Shown here: one piece after another, positions 58,510 to 64,000 of the stretch | Numbering within the stretch: position 1 is the stretch's first letter | Layout: every line of letters starts with the position of its first letter | From: Phoronis australis | Taxonomy: Eukaryota; Phoronida; Phoronidae | Assembly (NCBI GenBank): GCA_002633005.1 | Contig: NMRA01000331.1 | Coordinates: forward strand, 433,364-497,363 | Reading direction: 5' to 3' | Length of the DNA: 64,000 bases | The notes under the pieces: generated by a model | What the model saw: the letters and a program-made list of their open reading frames with translations, nothing else | What the model was told of the DNA's origin: nothing | Databases searched by the model: none | Made by a program: the position numbers and the translations under genes

Positions 58510-61500
58510 CGTAGATTTCACTAGCTCCAGGATGCCACTGCCCAAGGCACCGGGTAACCCTTGGACAACCGGCTGAATAGACTAGAAGGTTTACCCAGAA
58601 ATTAACATCTTTCGGTAACCAAAGTTGTAGAATTCTGTAGCGGGGAAAAATTAGATCTACCTTATATTGTAGACTTTTGAAGTACCCTGGTCAAAGTCAC
58701 GAAGGGGAATTAAATCGGAAAAGGTGCGGGGAATTTTGTCAGAAAAGGCACCCGGCTTTCCGTGAGAAAATATTTGGTGGAGTGGTAGCCCCTAATCACT
58801 TTACGGGCCGGGTACCCCGGGCTAGGCCGCGCTCTAAGCTATTCGGACTGGCACTGAGGAAGGGCTGTATCTTGCAATTAAAATTTTATTTGCACGGAAA
58901 GTAGGTCCAGGTTCAGTGTGCCGCCGTGGGAGAGACGATCATTGGTTCTGTTCTAGAGACTTAGTGGATTAGAGTGTTTCCGGACTATGCTTTTTAGCGT
59001 CGTTCTGACACATCCAGCCTGATCAAGAAGAGGTGGATCCTCAAATTTGTAACTTTTCAAACCCACTCTGGACGAAATTATGTATCTATGTTTGTGAAGA
59101 TATCAGTTTCCCCCCGAAAACTGAGGCTGAGACGGAATGCGACTGTTTTCTTTCTTGTCGTGTGTTTGCCTGCATGTTTGTGTATCATCTCTTCCTGTCA
59201 GTCCATCCATTTGTCTGACTGCCTGTTTGTCGGTCGGCCAGTGTGTCCGCGCATTTATCTATTTTTCACCTTATATGCCCTCACTATATCACTGTATTTA
59301 CCGATATATTTTGATTTATCATCGGCGTAAGTAACAGCCACGGATATAACCAAAATACGACGTTTTACTGCGTGACTGCCATTCCACGAGAGCACCAAAA
59401 GGTCAACTTATGGGGTCACCGACTAAGATCTTGAAAAAATTGTTTGTTCACACATCCTGGTGAGATATGTTCACAATCTTTAGGCCTATTTCAAATTTTT
59501 GGGCCACTATTTGTTAAGTTAGAACGTCATGTATATTTTGGCCAAAATAGCCCATTTTCCGTTCAAAGAGTTCCAGTAAGTAAAGTAGTAACGGTTTTAA
59601 AAAACAGGAAAGAAAAATATCTTTATCATGTTTGAACCATCCTATAAGAAGACAGTCTGCATTTCCAAATATATTTTCGTTAGCCTTCAATGGACCGCCA
59701 AATTTCTGTAAATTTTACCACTTTGATTTAATTTTTAGCCATTTTTGAGGTGCCCTGTGCCGGGTTGCATGAAGCAGTCCCAAATTAAGTTCCCTAAATC
59801 TTTTGTCTATTTGCGTCTTTGTTTACTCACGGATGTAATCCTTTTCTATTATTTCATCTTTATTATGATCTCCTCTTTGACTAAAGACATTTTCTAATAA
59901 TATAACTAAAAGTGAGCCCTGAATTTAATGAAAATAAACAGGGACCTAGTCCTTAAGTTAGGAGCTTTGCATGAAAAGATCCCTATATATTTTCGATAAT
60001 ATTGAGAATTCAACGTCGAATTCACTCTCGATTTGTATCAAAGCCAAAAATTGATTTAGTGATGACAGCACAAGAAAGGACAACCAGTGTTTTCACAAGT
60101 TCGCAGTAGATTTAGGGAACTTAGTTGAGTCCCTATTTGTAATGACAGCAAATACCAAAATAATCTACATGTAGTGCCCCCCGTAAGAAAATTACAAGCA
60201 GAAACAGAACTTTTAATAATGGCCGCCTTTATTTCCATAAAGTATGCAAATTTATCATGCAAAACTGATTTCATTAACCTAGTTGACCAAAGGAACATAG
60301 GTTCAAATATCATGATAGTTTACCTGTGTTGCTTGGTATCGCGGTTATAAGCGCAAATAGAATTTTGAATATTGGGGAACTTGATTTACAGCAATTACGA
60401 AAATTTTCATTAATCATGCAACTTTATCATGCAACAACACGCAAACTGATTTCAATAAACTAATTGGCCATAAGTACATAGATGCAAATATGACAGTTCA
60501 TGTGTGGTGCCTAGTACCGTAGCTATAAGCACAAGAAGTTTGACGATGTGTCCACCAAAATACTTGCACTATTTAATTGCAAAAACAGAATATTGCATAA
60601 TGACGACCTTAATTAGCATATTAAAAAATGCTCAGGGGTTATGAACGGTCACCCCCCTAAATCATGGTTACTTAACCCTATACATGAAACTGCAATGAAA
60701 AAACTTTATGAAACAAATCCAGGTTCAGCCCCCTGGCTTCCGGACTTTGAGTCCGACGGGCGACTTACTGGTCGGCAATCCACTCTGGCCGTTTTATTCT
60801 CAACTTCGCTTCCTGCCTGCGCTGGATATTTGGAATATCGCGGTCTTTATGCTTGGTCGTCTCAACAACTTTTCACGAGTCATGAGGAACAACTTGACCG
60901 ACAACATGGCAAGTTTAGCTTAGGCGAAGTGCTAAGCGCAGAGTCCATTTGCAAAGCGAGTATCCACTGGAATTAAATAAAACAACGAATATCTTCATCA
61001 AGATGTGTCGATAGTCATATCATTGTTAACTGGCAGAAGACTGACGGTCTGTTACGCCGTGTACAGGCAAATACTGGCTTAAGCGATGAAAACGGGGGTT
61101 GGCTATCTTGTCATGTTGAACATGCTGATCAATGTTGCACAAAAAACGACTCGAACAAAGCCTGATTAGGTTGTTTTTAACGCAAACCAATGCATATGAA
61201 CGCTTTCGGTGACTGCCGACGATAAACTTCTTTTGTTGCGACTGAAAATTCAAAAGAAAAAATCGAAGTGAGAATTTTGAACTATGTGATCGTTATTTTT
61301 CAGTCCGTTCAGGACGTTTATTAATGGATGCAGACGTACAAAAGTCATGTTTGAATTTTGTGACAAACTGCGACAAAAAAGTCGAAGAATTGCTTTGAGA
61401 CCTCACTCTACAGGCCGACTGCTACAAGGGATGATTTATTTTGTCCTCCCCTGTTTAGCCAGCCTACCTCCCTGCTTGAGAAATTTTGAAAGTATATGCA

Positions 61501-61940
61501 ATGTTTTTTTTGTTAACTATGCAATATTATAATGGGGACTTACAGTGGTCGCCGTTATTTTTTCATAGTGACAACAAGATTTTTGGTACACTTATTTGGT
61601 AACGTGACCAGTTGTTATTTCACGTTTTGTCCTTAGGCAATGCGCTCTCGCTGGTCGTCCGCTATTATGGCACGGTTTCGCCAGTGGTCGTCCTGAAGCA
61701 ACACTTGTTCTCAAAATTGTCTCAAATTTCGGGAAAATGCATAGAAATTAAGTTTGTGACACTGAGACTATTCTTGTAGTACCAAATATATTTTACTCTA
61801 AGGACGAAAACGACAATGTAAGTAGGCATGTATCAGAAAATTTGACAAAGAAGTGATTAAGAATTTCGCCAACTAACACCGTGTAATATCTCACAAAGAA
61901 GTTTTCATGTCTGTCCACGCCGGAAACGGTGTGTTCGCTG
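58510..61940. other. Intergenic, nothing recognised
   Basis: The stretch between the spectraplakin 5' end and the frame at 61947. Frames at 58677, 59033-59334, 59444, 60641 and 61347 lack motifs; 59140-59260 is cryptically simple (tgtc/tgcc-rich). 60600-60960 holds two overlapping frames of 111 and 71 codons without recognisable homology. Confidence 0.45.
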
Positions 61941-61946
61941 CACTGA

Positions 61947-62438
61947 CTACGGTATTTCGTCTTCTTTTGGCAGCGGTTTATGGGGCTTTTTGATGAGGTA
62001 CGGTTCTTCCACTATCGAACGTCCTAGCAACGCCCAGTCCGGCGTATACGGGAGATAGTTACTATCTGCACTGGATACAGTTCGCGAAGAGAACGTCAGT
62101 GCTGAAGTGCTGGTTACAGAATCAATGCTGAAATCGGAGTTTGTAGGTGTCGAAGGAGCATAGGGCTCCGGAATGCGATTTCTTCGACCTGCGGTCAAGG
62201 AGGCCTTGGTGGGCTTAATGAAACCGACGATCACCCCACCAGGCGTAACTCCTGTTTGTGGCTTATCTGCTAAGTCTCTGGTGGCCCGTGACTTCCGCTT
62301 TTCTCCGCGTTTCAAGATAGAAGACGGCTTGTAATCTGTCGGCGTTTTGCTCCTGCTACCGAGTCTACAACTGGACGATGATAAAGTTGGTTGCATCGCT
62401 ACTTTCTTCTTTCCGTTTTCACTGGACGATAAATCCAT
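61947..62438 (-). CDS. Unrecognised basic Ser/Thr/Pro-rich protein, 163 aa
   Basis: The frame starts MDLSSSENGKKKVAMQP and ends KPLPKEDEIP-stop. The chosen ATG has a strong context (AAAATGG). The frame stays open upstream to another ATG at 62711 (254 aa), but that extension looks like 5'UTR/intron sequence and contains a possible donor (CAC|GTAAAG near 62607). The protein is rich in Lys/Arg, Ser, Thr and Pro, with several SP/TP-like sites (SKTPTDY, TGVTPGG, PSTPTN). It has a Gly/Val patch (GGVIVGFIKPTK), a basic RRNRIPEPYAPSTP segment and an aromatic YLPYTPDWALLGRS segment near the C-terminus; all look like short linear motifs in a disordered protein. No transmembrane segment or signal peptide is seen within the 163 residues. 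It lies upstream of the plakin on the same strand. I do not recognise the family; a one-exon gene and the last exon of a longer one are both possible. Confidence 0.5.
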   Translation of the reverse strand: MDLSSSENGKKKVAMQPTLSSSSCRLGSRSKTPTDYKPSSILKRGEKRKSRATRDLADKPQTGVTPGGVIVGFIKPTKASLTAGRRNRIPEPYAPSTPTNSDFSIDSVTSTSALTFSSRTVSSADSNYLPYTPDWALLGRSIVEEPYLIKKPHKPLPKEDEIP

Positions 62439-63448
62439 TTTAAAGCACATCACAGGGATTGAAAGATTTATTACGACTCTTGTCAATGAAAAAAGCAATG
62501 TAAACCCCCATTGGGTCGAAGGAGCACGGATGCCAGGGTGTTGTAGTGATAGTATATCTTGTTTTAATATTTGCATTTTTGATATCGCACACGTACACTT
62601 TACGTGAAATTGATTTCGTGCTATTTTTCGCTCTAAAATCCCATGAAGTGTATAAAGTTGATTGTAGTTGTTGTCAAGCAACCTAAATTGACGAGTCAGC
62701 TCGCTCGCCACTTGACCATGTAAGGATGAAGGAACGCCAAGTTAGCGATAAGAATTCATATAAAATTGTATTTAGATACATGGAAAACAATGCTGCTTGA
62801 AGAGAGGTCCGCTGGGGAACACAGCTTGTGTGAAGCCATTCACATCCAATGTTCGGAACGCTCTAACTCAATGCACTATATGGTTTCCCATGAATCGTTG
62901 ACACTGTTACACTGAGCTGTGATTCACTGATTGTTAGTCAATCCTGTTCTGGTAATTTTTGCGTGTTTTGGAATTTTCTGTGTATTGTACCTGTAGCCAT
63001 CCTGGCATCCATTCTCTGAACAAAGCTTGACAATGGCGGATGTTTTACTGCCAAAACATGTCGCTACATTTTAGAATAGTTGTCTTTATTCAAACTCTAC
63101 TTGTGTTTGTCAGTGCGACATTCTTCTATTGCAATTAATTCTGACCAAACGATTGGTTACAGAATTGCTCAATCGATACAAAGTTTGTCCATTTCTGTGT
63201 GACGTTATCACGTACATTACTATGGGTTAACCATATTTTTGAACGAATTGAAATACTTAGGCATGCACCCCGTCCGGTCTTTAGCTCTACTTGTTGATAC
63301 AGGTTTCACGGTGAGTTGACGAGCAGAACTACCTTGGTTGTGTGCAATTTTGGGGTCTATGGAAGAAAAACACCCAATGGTAGGCTACCTAGCTGTATTT
63401 TGACGATAGCCTTCATACAGCTAGCTGGTTGGCTAGGTGCAAATGCAC

Positions 63449-63778
63449 AGTGTGCACTAGGGGGGCCCGCCCCTTCCCCCATTGGCTGCCGCAAGCAAAA
63501 TGCCGGAAACAGCAACATCGTGAAGGGCGAGGAAAGATGGAGTTCAGTCGTAACCACAACCTGTAGCGGATGACGGAGGGGGGCTCAGAGCCCAGACCGC
63601 GGTGGAATCGTGTCCCGTTTTTTATTTTTTTAGTCCTTCCATTGATTTTCCGAATAGAGGTACACATCCCCAACCCCCGCAAATTTCAGGCCGACTGTGC
63701 GCATGCAGTCGCGCTTTGCCCAATTACCCGGATCCGTTGGCCCCCCCTCAGGTTTTTGGCGGTATCCTAGATCCGTGA
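63449..63778. mobile_element. hAT-type MITE, copy 2
   Basis: Starts 'cagtgtgcactaggggggcc' and ends 'atcctagatccgtgac'. Internal blocks 'ttggctgccgcaagcaaaatg', 'gcgcgctttgcccaatt'-like and 'tagtcc.....gattttc.gaat' match copy 1 in order. The open frames seen here on both strands follow from the GC-rich repeat and are not genes. Confidence 0.65.
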
Positions 63779-63941
63779 CTCTTACATAAGAAAGACTGCC
63801 TTGGGTGGATTAGATAGTATGACGCATGAGGACTTCACAGTGACTGCAGATTAAGTCTTTGTTAAAAGTTTAGAGTCGACGAAATTTAACGCCGTTTGGT
63901 AGAGTAACTGTTATTAAAATGTTAGCTATTTCGAAACTTAC

Positions 63942-64000
63942 CAAATCCACCAGTAAAGGTATTGGAAGAATTAAATGCGATATTCTTTAGATTTGTATGG
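63942..64000 (-). CDS. Possible partial exon at the right edge
   Basis: A good minus-strand donor, GTAAGTTTC, occurs at 63941-63933. The sequence to its right is open in one frame to the window edge and reads HTNLKNIAFNSSNTFTGGF plus one G. It could be an exon of the gene at 61947 or of another gene, or chance. There is no homology that I recognise. Confidence 0.18.

Noticed and set aside
58430-58520. 'atactcaccc' resembles the 5' end of U1 snRNA
   Set aside because: It is better explained as the reverse of a splice donor (GTGAGTAT) on the minus strand. The sequence after it shows no U1 stem-loops or Sm site.
59033-59334. Three overlapping frames with membrane-like composition
   Set aside because: The DNA is cryptically simple (tgtc/tgcc, ttgt repeats), which produces Cys/Leu/Val-rich peptides in all frames.

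Overview
The window is nuclear DNA of a eukaryote, almost certainly an animal with large introns and a heavy load of old DNA transposons. The evidence is short exons with GT-AG borders separated by kilobases of AT-rich, non-coding sequence, and repeats that are nearly all metazoan transposon types (Kolobok/T2, hAT-like, tRNA-like short repeats, non-LTR retrotransposon relics). The repeat mix suggests an aquatic invertebrate, perhaps a non-vertebrate deuterostome, but the species is not determined by what can be read here. No bacterial gene organisation, CRISPR array or rRNA was seen. Most open frames in the window are chance or repeat-derived.

The one clearly recognisable host gene lies on the minus strand and spans roughly 58.0 kb to 4.9 kb. 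It is the 5' end of a spectraplakin (plectin/dystonin/MACF1/Shot family). Five common exons (20871-20932, 8031-8120, 6858-6935, 5342-5434, 4900-4923) encode the first calponin-homology (CH1) half of the actin-binding domain and the start of the CH1-CH2 linker. All reading phases agree. CH2 and the rest of this very large protein must lie beyond the left edge. At least two alternative ATG-containing first exons, 57839-57986 and 31903-31969, end in the same phase and join the same codon of exon 2. A weaker third candidate is at 58443. This is the promoter/first-exon arrangement known from vertebrate plectin, dystonin and MACF1.

To the right (61947-62438, minus) is an open frame for an unrecognised, basic, Ser/Thr/Pro-rich protein of 163 residues, probably a second host gene.

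The introns hold the transposons. (i) At 17995-19823 is an 1829-bp element with TTAA-AGGAGAATG ends and an intact THAP zinc-finger frame, a Kolobok/T2-type element; an end fragment of the same family is at 33868. (ii) Five copies (13.5, 36.1, 39.8, 47.0, 52.5 kb), all in + orientation and antisense to the plakin gene, belong to a family with inverted ends that resemble 'taccgtattcgccctaataagcgccc' and carry a decayed open frame resembling a HIRAN-type domain. (iii) Nested insertions occur at 39.6-41.0 kb and 51.1-52.5 kb. (iv) There is a near-perfect 436-bp palindrome at 54271-54706. (v) An approximately 420-bp tandem array lies at 21.2-22.9 kb. (vi) Broken hAT transposase, LINE reverse transcriptase/RNase H and LINE ORF1 relics are also present.
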